Positions 22,774 through 31,335 of a stretch of 64,000 bases of DNA are shown here, piece by piece. The notes under the pieces are model-generated. The model worked only from the letters and a program-made list of their open reading frames with translations. It made no database searches and was not told the origin of the DNA. Position 1 is the first letter of the stretch, and every line of letters starts with the position of its first letter. The DNA lies in contig JAWLBB010000005.1 in the NCBI GenBank assembly GCA_041395105.1, positions 1 through 64,000 on the forward strand, read 5' to 3'. This DNA comes from Opitutaceae bacterium. GTDB lineage: Bacteria; Verrucomicrobiota; Verrucomicrobiia; Opitutales; Opitutaceae. Position numbers and translations under genes: made by a program.

Positions 22774-23040
22774 TTAGCGATTGGATGAAGGCAGGGCGGC
22801 ACCGGCTTTGCGTTCCGAGATGGTCCGGGCCAGGCTCTTGAGATTGGATGCGGGGCCGCCGAGGACGGCTTCGCGATTGTTTTGCTTGATCTGGTCGAAG
22901 AGCTCCTTGCGAACGATGGGAATCTCGCGGGGGGCCTCGATACCGATCTTGACGATGTCACCGTCGATCCGGGTGATGCGGATCTCGATCGAGTCGCCGA
23001 TGATGATGGACTCGTTGATCTTCCTTGATAGTACCAGCAT
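22774..23040 (-). CDS. csrA: Carbon storage regulator CsrA
   Basis: 88 residues: the standard CsrA core (MLVLSRKINESIIIGDSIEI; GIEAPREIPIVRKEL) with the RNA-binding first strand and the conserved Arg in APREI, plus a C-terminal extension of about 30 residues (NLKSLARTISERKAGA). CsrA is a dimeric RNA-binding repressor recognising GGA loops. Gene order fliW-csrA-flagellin is the one seen where FliW sequesters CsrA until flagellin titrates FliW. Flagellin leader sites are the obvious targets here. Confidence 0.95.
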   Translation of the reverse strand: MLVLSRKINESIIIGDSIEIRITRIDGDIVKIGIEAPREIPIVRKELFDQIKQNNREAVLGGPASNLKSLARTISERKAGAALPSSNR

Positions 23041-23055
23041 TTCAGTGGATCTCCT

Positions 23056-23502
23056 TCAACTGGCGGTTTCCTGCCCGATCAACGGGTGACGGGCGGAATA
23101 GTCCTGGAAATTGCGCAAAACGACCTGGCGACCGACACAGGTGGATCGATTGACCACGATGGGACCGATCAGATTGACGGTGGCCTCGGCCAGCCCGCCC
23201 TGCCGCACCGTCACGATATTCAGGACAAGCGCGTCGCCTGGATCGGACAGACCCAGATCGCTGGCATCCTCGTCCGTCAACTCCAGCCGGTAATCGGGGA
23301 TGAGACCGTCGGGATGAACCACGACGAAGGCAAGACCCCGGTCCTCGGTCGATCGCAACCAGCGGAAAGGCAATTCCTCGATATTGTGAATCAGCTCGAG
23401 CTTCTTCACTTCGGGAAAGCCCATCAGTCCGGCAGGGAGGGTGATCTCGGCCTCCTTCTGCCAGTGTTCGGCAGATGAAGCGGTTTCGGTGTCAGGTTTC
23501 AT
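23056..23502 (-). CDS. fliW: Flagellar assembly factor FliW
   Basis: 148 residues with the FliW features: LPAGLMGFPEVKKLELIHN near residue 25, FRWLRSTEDRGLAFVVVHP and VTVRQGGLAEATVNLIGPIV, then the terminal NRSTCVGRQVVL. FliW binds CsrA and flagellin alternately and thereby couples flagellin translation to secretion. Located 15 bases before csrA and behind flgL in a long hook-basal body operon. Confidence 0.93.
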   Translation of the reverse strand: MKPDTETASSAEHWQKEAEITLPAGLMGFPEVKKLELIHNIEELPFRWLRSTEDRGLAFVVVHPDGLIPDYRLELTDEDASDLGLSDPGDALVLNIVTVRQGGLAEATVNLIGPIVVNRSTCVGRQVVLRNFQDYSARHPLIGQETAS

Positions 23503-23545
23503 GATTGGATGGTGGCAGGTTCGGCCTTGATGTGTGGATTGGGAA

Positions 23546-24438
23546 TCAGAGGTAATCGAAAAGGGACATGTTCATGACGCGGGCCGAACTCTGGAGCGCG
23601 GCCTGGTAGGCGGTTTCCACCCGGCCCAGTTCGACCAGGCTCTCGGCCAGATCGACATCCGCCTGACGTGAGATCTCCGCATCCATCTCGCCGTACTCGG
23701 TGGCATTGCGGGCCGATTCCACCCCGATCCTCATCTGGACGGCGCCCAGGCTGCTCAACATGACGAGGAGATCGTCCTCGGACTTGCCCAACTCGGCGCC
23801 GGCGGTCCGGACCGAATCGTCCGTCCCGGTTTCGAGGGCATTGCGCAGGCTGATCAGGCGATCAATGAAGTTGGCGATGCCGTCGTTATCCTGCTGGGTC
23901 GTGAAGGGACTCAATTCGGTTCCCTCGGAAATCCGGAAGGAGGCTCCCTCAACCATTCCGTTGTTGGTTATGGCAATGATCTTCCCGTCGCCGTCCCGAG
24001 TGGGCTCAAAGGGATTTCCGGCTCCGATGGTGCCTCCAAAGACGGCTTCTCCGGCAAACTTCATATTGCCGTTCTGCACCGCCTGCTCGATCATCTGATC
24101 GAGTTCAGCCGCATAGGCGCGGGCAGCATCCTGACCCATCAGATCCTTGCCAAGAACCGCGATCTCACCCGCCCGATCGGAAAGGTTGATCAGACTCCTC
24201 ACCCCCGCGATCGACGTGTTGTTGATATTGGCCGCGCGGGCCGCATTCCGCTCGTATTGAGCCAGCAGAGACTTGCTTTCGCGCAGGTCCATGACCAGCC
24301 GACCGCTATCGGGTCATCCTCCGGGCGGGTGATCCGCTGACCGGTAGCCGTCTGGTTCTGCAGGCTGCCCAACCGGCCGCCCAACCCTTGCAGGTGGTCG
24401 ATGAGACTCTGCGGAAATGTGTTTGATGTGACCCTCAT
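23546..24438 (-). pseudogene. flgL: Hook-filament junction protein FlgL, split by a one-base frameshift
   Basis: The N-terminal part starts at the ATG 24438 (MRVTSNTFPQSLIDHLQGLG ... TRPEDDPIAVG), a textbook FlgL start. The rest continues in another frame from 24292 (MDLRESKSLLAQYERNAARA ... LGRVETAYQAALQSSARV ... SLFDYL). The two halves would join as ...DPIAVG-L-VMDLRES if one base is restored near 24298 (GGCTGG read as GGCCTGG). The restored protein would have about 297 residues, normal for FlgL. Neighbours are intact, so a sequencing or assembly error is at least as likely as a real mutation. FlgL links the hook to the filament and is essential for filament growth, so a true null would be non-flagellated. 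Confidence 0.8.
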
Positions 24439-24465
24439 TGGTGCGTGGATAAAGATCAGACGCGG

Positions 24466-25899
24466 CTAACGGACGAGGCCGGTGACGACCAGTTCGAGCA
24501 TTTCGTCGATGGCCCGCATCACTCGGGCCGAGGCCTCGAAGGCACGTTGATAACGGAGCAGGTCGGCCATCTCCTCATCGAGTGAGACTCCGGAAATGGA
24601 GTCCCGCCGTCCCAGGAGCATCTGCTGGACGTTTTCCTGATCGGACACCCGATCGGTCGCCGAAGCCAGGTCGCTGCCGACCCGGGTGACGAGCTGTCGA
24701 TGAAAATCGCCGAAGGTTCCGCTGATCCCGTCGCCCATCCCCGTGTTGTGGACCTGCTCGCCGGCCTGGGCCACGGCCTTGGCGACTTCATTGGCTCCGG
24801 GCTCAAAGGTCTGGGTGGCCCGGATGCTGAGTGCGGTCAGGCCGGAATCAAGGGAAAGGGTCGTCGCGGTTGTTCCCGACGAGGCAAAGAAATCCTCGGT
24901 CATCCCGCCCGGGTTGTAGGCACCATTGACCGAAGCGACCAGTTGGGCGGCGAGACGATCAAGATCGGTCATGGCCGTGAGGAGACTGCCATCCCTGACC
25001 TTCAGGGTTCCGAACAGACTGCCTCCGCTCAGCTCGAGAGGCGACGCAGTCGCACCCGCGGTAAACTGGACCCCATCAAAGGAAACCGGGTGAATCTCCC
25101 GAATTCCATTGACCAGAACAACCGATGTGCCACCCGGTCCCGCAGCCGAAACCTCGATCTGGCCGGCCTTGTCGGGGATCGAAGCCACCTGGACATCCAT
25201 CAGCTTGGACAGGGCTTCCAGTTTGGCCTGCCGTTGATCCCTCAAATCGAGAGCCGCGCCGGGATGACTGATCTCGATGTTTCCAATCTGCTCATTGAGC
25301 GAGCGGATGCTCTCAAGCATCTCATTGACCGAGGCGGTCTCCCGGGTGATCGAATCGGTCAGGGTTGTGGACAATTCACTCAGGCGGGCGCCTGAAAGAT
25401 TGATCCGGTCGACGAGGATGGAGGCGTGCTGGAATACATTCTGCTTTTCAGCGCTGGAGGTTGGATCCGCCGCCAGCCCGTGAAAGGCATTGAAGAAACC
25501 CTGGAGGGCTTCGGCCACTCCCGAGTCCCCGCTGGAAACCGCGGAGGCTCCATCGATGAACGAGGAATCGCTGCCGCGATCGATACTCTCGCCAAGATTC
25601 GTCTGGAGCCAGCGCAGGGCATCTTCCTCCGCCTGGGCCGAACCGAGGAGGGAAGTCTCGCGGAGAATCTGCCGATCGAGGAGAAGGTCGCGGATCTGGG
25701 TCTGCTGAAGCGCTTCCACCCCCATGCTCTGCGGGCCGTTCGGGGTCCTGATCGTCCCGGCATCGCCGATGACCACACGCTGGCGCGAGTAGGCCGGGTT
25801 GGTCACGTTGGCCATGTTCTTGCCAGCGGTGTTCACCCCTTGCGTCTGGGCATTGAGAGCCCGTGCGGCGCCGAGGAGATCTCCAATCAATCCGGACAT
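24466..25899 (-). CDS. flgK: Hook-associated protein FlgK
   Basis: 477 residues. N-terminal FlgK region (LIGDLLGAARALNAQTQGVN; NVTNPAYSRQRVVIGDAG) with the conserved rod-protein helix and the C-terminal heptads (SLDEEMADLLRYQRAFEASARV, IDEMLELVVTG). FlgK is the first hook-filament junction protein, placed before FlgL. Co-directional with flgL (27 bases) and preceded by its chaperone candidate flgN. Confidence 0.94.
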   Translation of the reverse strand: MSGLIGDLLGAARALNAQTQGVNTAGKNMANVTNPAYSRQRVVIGDAGTIRTPNGPQSMGVEALQQTQIRDLLLDRQILRETSLLGSAQAEEDALRWLQTNLGESIDRGSDSSFIDGASAVSSGDSGVAEALQGFFNAFHGLAADPTSSAEKQNVFQHASILVDRINLSGARLSELSTTLTDSITRETASVNEMLESIRSLNEQIGNIEISHPGAALDLRDQRQAKLEALSKLMDVQVASIPDKAGQIEVSAAGPGGTSVVLVNGIREIHPVSFDGVQFTAGATASPLELSGGSLFGTLKVRDGSLLTAMTDLDRLAAQLVASVNGAYNPGGMTEDFFASSGTTATTLSLDSGLTALSIRATQTFEPGANEVAKAVAQAGEQVHNTGMGDGISGTFGDFHRQLVTRVGSDLASATDRVSDQENVQQMLLGRRDSISGVSLDEEMADLLRYQRAFEASARVMRAIDEMLELVVTGLVR

Positions 25900-25908
25900 G
25901 ACAGGGAA

Positions 25909-26415
25909 TCAGCCGACCGCCTGATAGCGGGAAGTTTTCTCTCCGGAGACAGAGACCTGGCCCGACCGCGCATAGGTCTTGGTGAAGGACCCCGGCTGCA
26001 GCAATCGGAGGGTCTCCTGGGTCAGTTCCACCGCCCGGGCGAGAAGGATATGGTTTTGCCGGGCCTTACGACGGGTCCGGTTGATCATCAGGTTGATGTC
26101 GCGGACAAGTGCCTCGAGCAGCGGGCGCACATAGTCGGGAAAGCGATCGAGCATGCGGGTCAGGCGGGTTCCGGCCGGAAGTCCGTCCCGCTTGGCCAGA
26201 TCGTCCATCACCTCCCGGCGCCGCTCACGGGCCGCGGCGATCACCCGGGCCTGACTGTCGAGATCCCCGTTGATCTCGAGGACCGTGTCGACCTTCCGCG
26301 CGAAGATTTCCTCCTGCTGGCGGGTCAGATGGTTGAACAGGGCGCCGTACTCCTCGAGTTCGGTCCGGAGCGCCTCAATCAGAGGCTCCCAATCATTGTT
26401 ACTGAAGGTTGTCAT
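25909..26415 (-). CDS. flgN: FlgN-like flagellar export chaperone
   Basis: 168 residues, mostly helical: WEPLIEALRTELEEYGALFN, then LTRQQEEIFARKVDTVLEIN, followed by a long charged coiled coil. This matches the FlgN family (a chaperone for FlgK and FlgL), whose members share little beyond this helical opening. Position immediately before flgK and overlap by 17 bases with flgJ strengthen the call. Confidence 0.75.
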   Translation of the reverse strand: MTTFSNNDWEPLIEALRTELEEYGALFNHLTRQQEEIFARKVDTVLEINGDLDSQARVIAAARERRREVMDDLAKRDGLPAGTRLTRMLDRFPDYVRPLLEALVRDINLMINRTRRKARQNHILLARAVELTQETLRLLQPGSFTKTYARSGQVSVSGEKTSRYQAVG

Positions 26416-26737
26416 CAGGAAGGGAATTGGCGGCGGACCGTCCGGCCGCGAGTTGTGCCTGGATCAGGCTGGAATAGCCGAAGACATCGGACTTGCTCAG
26501 GCTGTTGGCGAGGGTGTCCGTGACAAAGTAGCTGTAGACCGGATTGCCGCCCCCGAACACGTCGCCGTCCTCGGACAACGGCTTGAGCGCCTCCGTCAGG
26601 AATTGGCGCAGAAGAACCGATTGAAACTCGGTGCCGACCGCCTCGAGCTTGGCTTCCTCCGTTCGTCCGTCTGCCAGAACCATCTCCTTCCAGCGGAGAG
26701 GATCAGCCGAGTTGAACTGGATTGATGTCGCATCCAT
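26399..26737 (-). CDS. flgJ: FlgJ-like rod-binding protein (single domain)
   Basis: 112 residues corresponding to the N-terminal Rod-binding domain of FlgJ (EAVGTEFQSVLLRQFLTEAL near residue 32; SYFVTDTLANSLSKSD). The muramidase domain present in enterobacterial FlgJ is absent, as in many other phyla. It would act as a rod cap or scaffold in the periplasm. It lies between flgI and flgN on the minus strand. Confidence 0.82.
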   Translation of the reverse strand: MDATSIQFNSADPLRWKEMVLADGRTEEAKLEAVGTEFQSVLLRQFLTEALKPLSEDGDVFGGGNPVYSYFVTDTLANSLSKSDVFGYSSLIQAQLAAGRSAANSLPDDNLQ

Positions 26738-26747
26738 GCTCTTGGCG

Positions 26748-27857
26748 TCAGTTGATGACGAGTTCGGCCTGGAGAGCCCCGGCCCTCTTCATCGCCTGAA
26801 AGATCGACATCATCTCCCGGGTGGAGACGCCGAGCGCATTGAGCGCTGCGGTGATCTTCTCGATCGAGGGATAATCCTCGATCATGGTGAACCCGCCCTG
26901 GACCTCGTTCACACCGGTCTGGGTGCTGGGCAGGATGGCCGTCCGGCCGTTATCGCTGAACGCGTTCGGCTGGCTGGCCGTCAGACTTGAGGCGATCGTG
27001 ATGGTGATCGCGCCGTGGCTGACCGCGACCGTCGAGACGCGCACATTGGCGGTGGCCACGATCGTTCCCGTGCGTTCATTCACGATGATCCTTGCCGGCG
27101 TGTCCGGGATCATTTCGAGTGCGCCGACCGCGGCGACAAAATCGACCTCGCGACCACGGAACAGCTCGGGCAGCGAAACCTGGACGGTCGAGGCATCGAC
27201 TGCATAAGAGGTTTCCGGATACATACGGTTGATCATGTCCGCCATCCGGGAAGCCGACGAAAAATCGGGATTGATCAGGAGGAGACGCATCTGTCCGTCG
27301 GGGAAGAACTCGGTGGGAATCTCCCGCTCGACAATGGCACCGCCGGTAATGACGCCGACCGTGGGATGATTTTTCTGGACGGTGGCGCCTCCGGGACCGC
27401 CCACCCCGCCGATGAAACCGCCGACCGCGATCGCCCCCTGGGAAACCGCATAGACGATATCGTCGGCGCCGAGCAGGGGGGTCTGCATGAGGACGCCTCC
27501 CTGGAGGGACCGGGCGTCGCCCATCGACGAGACCGTCACGTCGATCCGCGCACCGGGCTTGAGAAACGCCGGAATGTCGGCCGAGACCATGACGGCCGCG
27601 ACATTCTTGGCCTTCAGGCCGGTCAGGGGCACGTTCACCCCGAAGCGTTGGAGGGCGTTGGCAATCGACTGGATGGTGAAGGAAAGGGTGCTGTCGCCGT
27701 CGCCGGCCAGACCGACCACCAGGCCGTAACCGATCAGCTGGTTGTCACGCCCGCCTTCCACCAGGGAAAGGTCCTTGATGCGTGCGCCGGAAAGGGTGCC
27801 GGCGCACGCAACGAGCAGACAGACCACACCAAACAAGGACTGACAGGAAAGCCGCAT
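26748..27857 (-). CDS. flgI: Flagellar P-ring protein FlgI
   Basis: 369 residues from the ATG at 27857, with a signal peptide (SLFGVVCLLVACAGTLSGAR) and the FlgI opening IKDLSLVEGGRDNQLIGYGL, GLAGDGDSTLSFT and the late INRMYPETSYAVDASTVQVS. FlgI builds the periplasmic P-ring. A second ATG at 27878 overlaps flgH and would add seven residues. 27857 is preferred because it lies directly behind the flgH stop and gives a standard signal peptide and family length. Confidence 0.93.
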   Translation of the reverse strand: MRLSCQSLFGVVCLLVACAGTLSGARIKDLSLVEGGRDNQLIGYGLVVGLAGDGDSTLSFTIQSIANALQRFGVNVPLTGLKAKNVAAVMVSADIPAFLKPGARIDVTVSSMGDARSLQGGVLMQTPLLGADDIVYAVSQGAIAVGGFIGGVGGPGGATVQKNHPTVGVITGGAIVEREIPTEFFPDGQMRLLLINPDFSSASRMADMINRMYPETSYAVDASTVQVSLPELFRGREVDFVAAVGALEMIPDTPARIIVNERTGTIVATANVRVSTVAVSHGAITITIASSLTASQPNAFSDNGRTAILPSTQTGVNEVQGGFTMIEDYPSIEKITAALNALGVSTREMMSIFQAMKRAGALQAELVIN

Positions 27858-27858
27858 T

Positions 27859-28503
27859 TCAGAAAGGATTGATCGCATCGTAAAAACGGGTCCACCATCC
27901 CTTGCGCTGCGACTCGCTGATCGCGCCTTGGGAGATGAATTCCACCCGGGCATCCGCAATGCTGGAGGAAAGGACGTTGTTGCCGTTCGCGATGTCTTGG
28001 GGCCGGACCACCCCGCGGAGGATGGCATACTGTTTCTCACCGGAAAAGGAAACGAGCCGGGAGCCTTCGATGACCAGGTTGCCGTTGGGCAGACGATCGA
28101 TCACCGTGACCGCCGCCCGCGCCACGATACTCTGACTGTTGGAGATCTGGCCGCCGCCGCTGAAGTCGTTGCTTCCACCCAGGTCGAGGCCCGGCATGAC
28201 CCCGTTGTGGGTCAGGAAATCACTCCCGTCGGGGCTGTAGAGGAACTTGTCGATGCTGGCCTGCGTGCTGGCCGATTTGTCGGTCTTGGTCCGCCGGGAA
28301 CTCTGGGCCGAGGCCGTCTCCTGGACAATCACGGTAAGGATATCACCGATCTTCTGAGCCCGCATATCCGCCACGATCGACGACTCGTTCGCTCCCTTTT
28401 TCGTCCAGAGCGAACCGGCCGACGCCTCTGGAAGGAGGCCCGCGGCGAACACGGCAAACCCGGTCAGGATCGGGCTAGAAAGAAACCTGGACAGTCTTTT
28501 CAT
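27859..28503 (-). CDS. flgH: Flagellar L-ring protein FlgH lacking a lipobox
   Basis: 214 residues: the N-terminal signal MKRLSRFLSSPILTGFAVFA, then FlgH hallmarks SLWTKKGANESSIVADMRAQ, KIGDILTVIVQETASAQSSR, VIEGSRLVSFSGEKQYAIL and RGVVRPQDI. FlgH forms the outer-membrane L-ring and is normally a lipoprotein with a lipobox Cys near residue 20. Here the region reads LLPEASAGSLW with no Cys, so cleavage by signal peptidase I after ASA is expected. Starts at the ATG 28503; a TTG one codon earlier is possible. It overlaps flgA by 29 bases. Confidence 0.93.
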   Translation of the reverse strand: MKRLSRFLSSPILTGFAVFAAGLLPEASAGSLWTKKGANESSIVADMRAQKIGDILTVIVQETASAQSSRRTKTDKSASTQASIDKFLYSPDGSDFLTHNGVMPGLDLGGSNDFSGGGQISNSQSIVARAAVTVIDRLPNGNLVIEGSRLVSFSGEKQYAILRGVVRPQDIANGNNVLSSSIADARVEFISQGAISESQRKGWWTRFYDAINPF

Positions 28504-29296
28504 CAATTACTTCAGCAGGAAACTCCCGCTTCGATTCGAGGTTGCGCACGGCGACGACATCACCGAGTGACCCGGTGTTGACCGCCAATGCCTTCATGGA
28601 GATGGAAAGGATTCCGTCCCGGACCACCACGTCGACGAGTTCTCCCTTGCGGACCAGCGATCGCGGGGTCAGGTCCGACCAGGAGATGGGTCTTCCCGGA
28701 TAGACGGATCGCGCCAGTTCGTAGCGGTAGAATTGCTCCTGATCGGCCACGACCGACTTGGCATTGCGGACCAGGTCGACCTCGCGGGCTTCAAAATCCG
28801 AGGGAAGCATCGGTTCACCCGGATCCAGCCGGCGGGTTGGCACCCAGACTTCGGCCAGATGGCGGCACCGGAAGACGCCGCGCCATTCCCCGGCACTCTC
28901 GCCGGCCTTCAGGATCTCATAACGAAGAACCACTCCGGACCCGGAAAGCCGCTGCGGATTCTCGATCAGTACGACGTCGACCGGCTCACCGTCGTCGGAC
29001 ACGGCCGGCAACAGACCGGTCGGGATCAACTCAACACGGCCGGGAAGCCCCAGCTTGTCGATCAGCGCGGATTCAAGCAGTGAGACCAGGTCCAGCGGGG
29101 CTGACCCGGTTTCGGTGCCGGCCGGGATTTCACGGTTGAGAACGGACTCGGCCGGTCCGGAAGCGGATCCGGGGGCGCCCGCCGCCCCGGTCGCCTCGAC
29201 CGGGAGGAGCCATCCTTCCATCGGCTCCGTCTCGGCACCCGAGGCCAGACCGGCGATGAGCAGGTAAAGGGCGACACATCCTTGTATCTTATTCAT
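28475..29296 (-). CDS. flgA: P-ring assembly chaperone FlgA
   Basis: 273 residues with an N-terminal signal peptide (GCVALYLLIAGLASGAE) and C-terminal SAF-type domain typical of FlgA (TRRLDPGEPMLPSDFEAREVD; YRYELARSVYPGRPISWSDL; VRNLESKREFPAEVI). The middle has a poorly conserved region. FlgA chaperones FlgI in the periplasm. Start ATG 29296 lies two bases after the flgG stop; it is followed by flgH and flgI. Confidence 0.85.
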   Translation of the reverse strand: MNKIQGCVALYLLIAGLASGAETEPMEGWLLPVEATGAAGAPGSASGPAESVLNREIPAGTETGSAPLDLVSLLESALIDKLGLPGRVELIPTGLLPAVSDDGEPVDVVLIENPQRLSGSGVVLRYEILKAGESAGEWRGVFRCRHLAEVWVPTRRLDPGEPMLPSDFEAREVDLVRNAKSVVADQEQFYRYELARSVYPGRPISWSDLTPRSLVRKGELVDVVVRDGILSISMKALAVNTGSLGDVVAVRNLESKREFPAEVIDEKTVQVSF

Positions 29297-29298
29297 CA

Positions 29299-30078
29299 CT
29301 ACGTGAGTTGACTGATGACCTGGAGCATCTCGTCCGAGGTCTGGATCGACTTGGAATTCATCTCGTAGGCCCGCTGGGCGAGAATCATGTTGACCATCTC
29401 CTCCACTACGTTGACGTTTGATGCCTCGAGGTATCCCTGGAGGAGGGAGCCGGTGCCATCCTCGCCGGGATTGCCTGTTTCCGGGAGGCCGCTCGCGGCC
29501 GTTTCCACGTAAAGGTTTCCGCCCAGGCTCTCCAGTCCGGTCGGATTGGCAAACCGGGTCAACTGGACCTTGTAGGACTGGGTTCCGGTGGCGCTGGTGA
29601 CGGTCACGTCGCCTGTCGGTGAAATGGCGATTGAAGTTGTGCCGTCCGGGATCGGTTGAAAGCCGCTGAGGACGGGCAGGCCGCTGCTCGTCATGATCCG
29701 CCCGTCCGGGCCGACCTTGAGGGCACCGTCACGGGTGTAGGCGCTGTCCCCGTTCGGCCGCTGTACTTCGAGAAAACCGTCTCCCTGGATGGCGAGGTCG
29801 AGTTCGCCCCCCGTCTGTGTCATCTGTCCCTGGGTGAAGACTTTGGTCGTCGAGACGACCTCGGCTCCATTTCCATAGGCCACGCTGGTGGGAACGACAT
29901 TGCCGTCGCCCGACTCGGACCCGGCCGGCGACTGGGTTGTGTAGAACAGTTCCTGAAACTCAACCTTGCTCTTCTTGAAGCCCACCGTGTTCACGTTCGC
30001 GATGTTGTTCGAGATCGTGTTGAGGTTGATCTGCTGGGCCTCCATTCCGGTGGCCGCTGAATACATGGAAAGGTTCAT
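29299..30078 (-). CDS. flgG: Distal rod protein FlgG
   Basis: 259 residues, full length. N-terminal rod motif (NLSMYSAATGMEAQQINLNT; ISNNIANVNTVGFKKSKVEF), middle DLAIQGDGFLEVQ, and C-terminal QGYLEASNVNVVEEMVNMIL and AQRAYEMNSKSIQTSDEMLQ. It forms the distal rod inside the LP ring. It lies between flgF and flgA; terminal motifs match FlgG, not FlgE. Confidence 0.95.
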   Translation of the reverse strand: MNLSMYSAATGMEAQQINLNTISNNIANVNTVGFKKSKVEFQELFYTTQSPAGSESGDGNVVPTSVAYGNGAEVVSTTKVFTQGQMTQTGGELDLAIQGDGFLEVQRPNGDSAYTRDGALKVGPDGRIMTSSGLPVLSGFQPIPDGTTSIAISPTGDVTVTSATGTQSYKVQLTRFANPTGLESLGGNLYVETAASGLPETGNPGEDGTGSLLQGYLEASNVNVVEEMVNMILAQRAYEMNSKSIQTSDEMLQVISQLT

Positions 30079-30104
30079 GATCGAGAGTAGGGAAAATGCG
30101 GGGA

Positions 30105-30842
30105 TCAGGTATTGCCGAGGATTTCGACCGCTCGCTCCATGGCCCGGTCGATACTGGAGATGACCCGCTGGTTGGCCTGAAAGGCGTTGTTGACCGTGAT
30201 CATGTCGACCATTTCGTGAATGGAAGAGACGTTGCTCGACTCGATCGCGCCCTGGACCAGCTGCGGATAGGGCACCGCAGTGCCGAATTGGGGGCGATCC
30301 GGATCGATCGCCATTCCGCCCGAGACATCAATCAGCCAATCGGGGCGCGTGAACTCGACCAAAGAAAGCCGACCGACTTCCTGGTCGCCCTGGCGAAGGG
30401 TGCCGTCCTCCTCCATCGTGACGACTCCGCCCTCCGGAAGAAGCTGGATCGGACCGCCGACGCCCATGACCGAAAAGCCCTCTTTGTTCACAAGAGTGCG
30501 TTCACGGTTCAGAATGAATCCGCCGTCCCGAGTGTAGACCATCTGTCCATCGGGTCGTGCCAGTTGGAAGAATCCTGACCCCTTGATGGCAAAATCCGTC
30601 TCGAGACCCGTCGTCCGGACTTCCCCCTGGGCAAACACAGTCCTCGTGACCGGGCGCGGCATCCGACTCGGCATCCCGTCGGAACCGACCGATCCCGGTC
30701 CGCCGGTCAACGCAGCTTCAAATGAAACCGCTTTTCCCTTGTAGCCTGGACGGGACGCCGCGGCGATGTTCTGGGAAATGACATCGTTCCACGACTGGAG
30801 CGCATTGATGGAGGCTGCATTCTGGTAGACACCACTGATCAC
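30105..30842 (-). CDS. flgF: Proximal rod protein FlgF
   Basis: 245 residues. Tyr at position 6 and the rod N-terminal helix (GVYQNAASINALQSWNDVIS; QNIAAASRPGYKGKAVSFEA), middle DFAIKGSGFFQLA and the C-terminal VQGAIESSNVSSIHEMVDMI and AFQANQRVIS fit FlgF. The start is a GTG at 30842; the protein aligns from there with the family start. It is the first gene of a block of at least twelve flagellar genes, just behind a sigma-54-like site. Confidence 0.9.
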   Translation of the reverse strand: MISGVYQNAASINALQSWNDVISQNIAAASRPGYKGKAVSFEAALTGGPGSVGSDGMPSRMPRPVTRTVFAQGEVRTTGLETDFAIKGSGFFQLARPDGQMVYTRDGGFILNRERTLVNKEGFSVMGVGGPIQLLPEGGVVTMEEDGTLRQGDQEVGRLSLVEFTRPDWLIDVSGGMAIDPDRPQFGTAVPYPQLVQGAIESSNVSSIHEMVDMITVNNAFQANQRVISSIDRAMERAVEILGNT

Positions 30843-30851
30843 GCCGTCGAC

Positions 30852-30870
30852 AAAGCAGTGGCCATGCCAA
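30852..30870 (-). promoter_or_regulatory. Sigma-54-like promoter of the flgF operon
   Basis: On the minus strand TTGGCATG-GCCA-CTGCTTT keeps the two key doublets GG and GC with a 10-base interval (consensus TGGCACG-N4-TTGCW). The predicted transcript start falls near 30843, one base before the GTG of flgF, so either the mRNA is nearly leaderless, or the true start codon or promoter differs. Confidence 0.55.
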
Positions 30871-31131
30871 TATGCTTAAGTCGTTGATGAACAATACCAA
30901 AAATCTTTGAGCAACCGAACAGGCAAGAATTGCCCGGTCTCCGACAGTCCCTTTTTGCCGCCTTCGTCCGCCCTCTCAATGAATCGTCAGCGGCGTATCA
31001 TTCACCGCTCGGAAATCCACCAGCAACTCCCTGGGACTTACCGAAGGCACCGTCAAAACCCGTTCAATCTCCCAAGGCAGCGCCGTATCGCAATCAAAGG
31101 CTGATCGCGGGAGCCGAAGGAACTCAGCGTC

Positions 31132-31335
31132 ATGAGATTCGGCAAATTTCCCGCTGTCCTGCTCGTCGCATCGAGTCTTCAGTTTCTCCCGGGGTGCGTC
31201 AGCTTTGAATCGGACATCATTGTTCACAAGGCCCCCCGACCTTCCGTGCCGTTCGAGCCGTCAACGATTGTTCAGACCGATCCCACCCTGCTCGCGGCCG
31301 GTCAAAGCAATCCGGAGATAATCTCCTCCAGATAG
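31132..31335 (+). CDS. Small putative lipoprotein
   Basis: 67 residues: basic start (MRFGKFPAVLLVASSLQF), lipobox LPGC (Cys about 22), then a short polar tail (ESDIIVHKAPRPSVPFEPST). A ribosome binding site AAGGAAC lies about 9 bases before the ATG. Its last 34 bases overlap the end of the convergent thioredoxin-like gene. The 290 bases upstream (30843-31131) show no convincing gene. Confidence 0.5.
   Translation: MRFGKFPAVLLVASSLQFLPGCVSFESDIIVHKAPRPSVPFEPSTIVQTDPTLLAAGQSNPEIISSR

Noticed and set aside
30976..31227. Minus-strand open frame of 83 codons in the gap before the small lipoprotein
   Set aside because: Its end (LLVDFRAVNDTPLTIH) looks protein-like, but there is no domain, no clear ribosome binding site, and it overlaps the better-supported lipoprotein gene on the other strand. 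It could be a fossil of an older gene.
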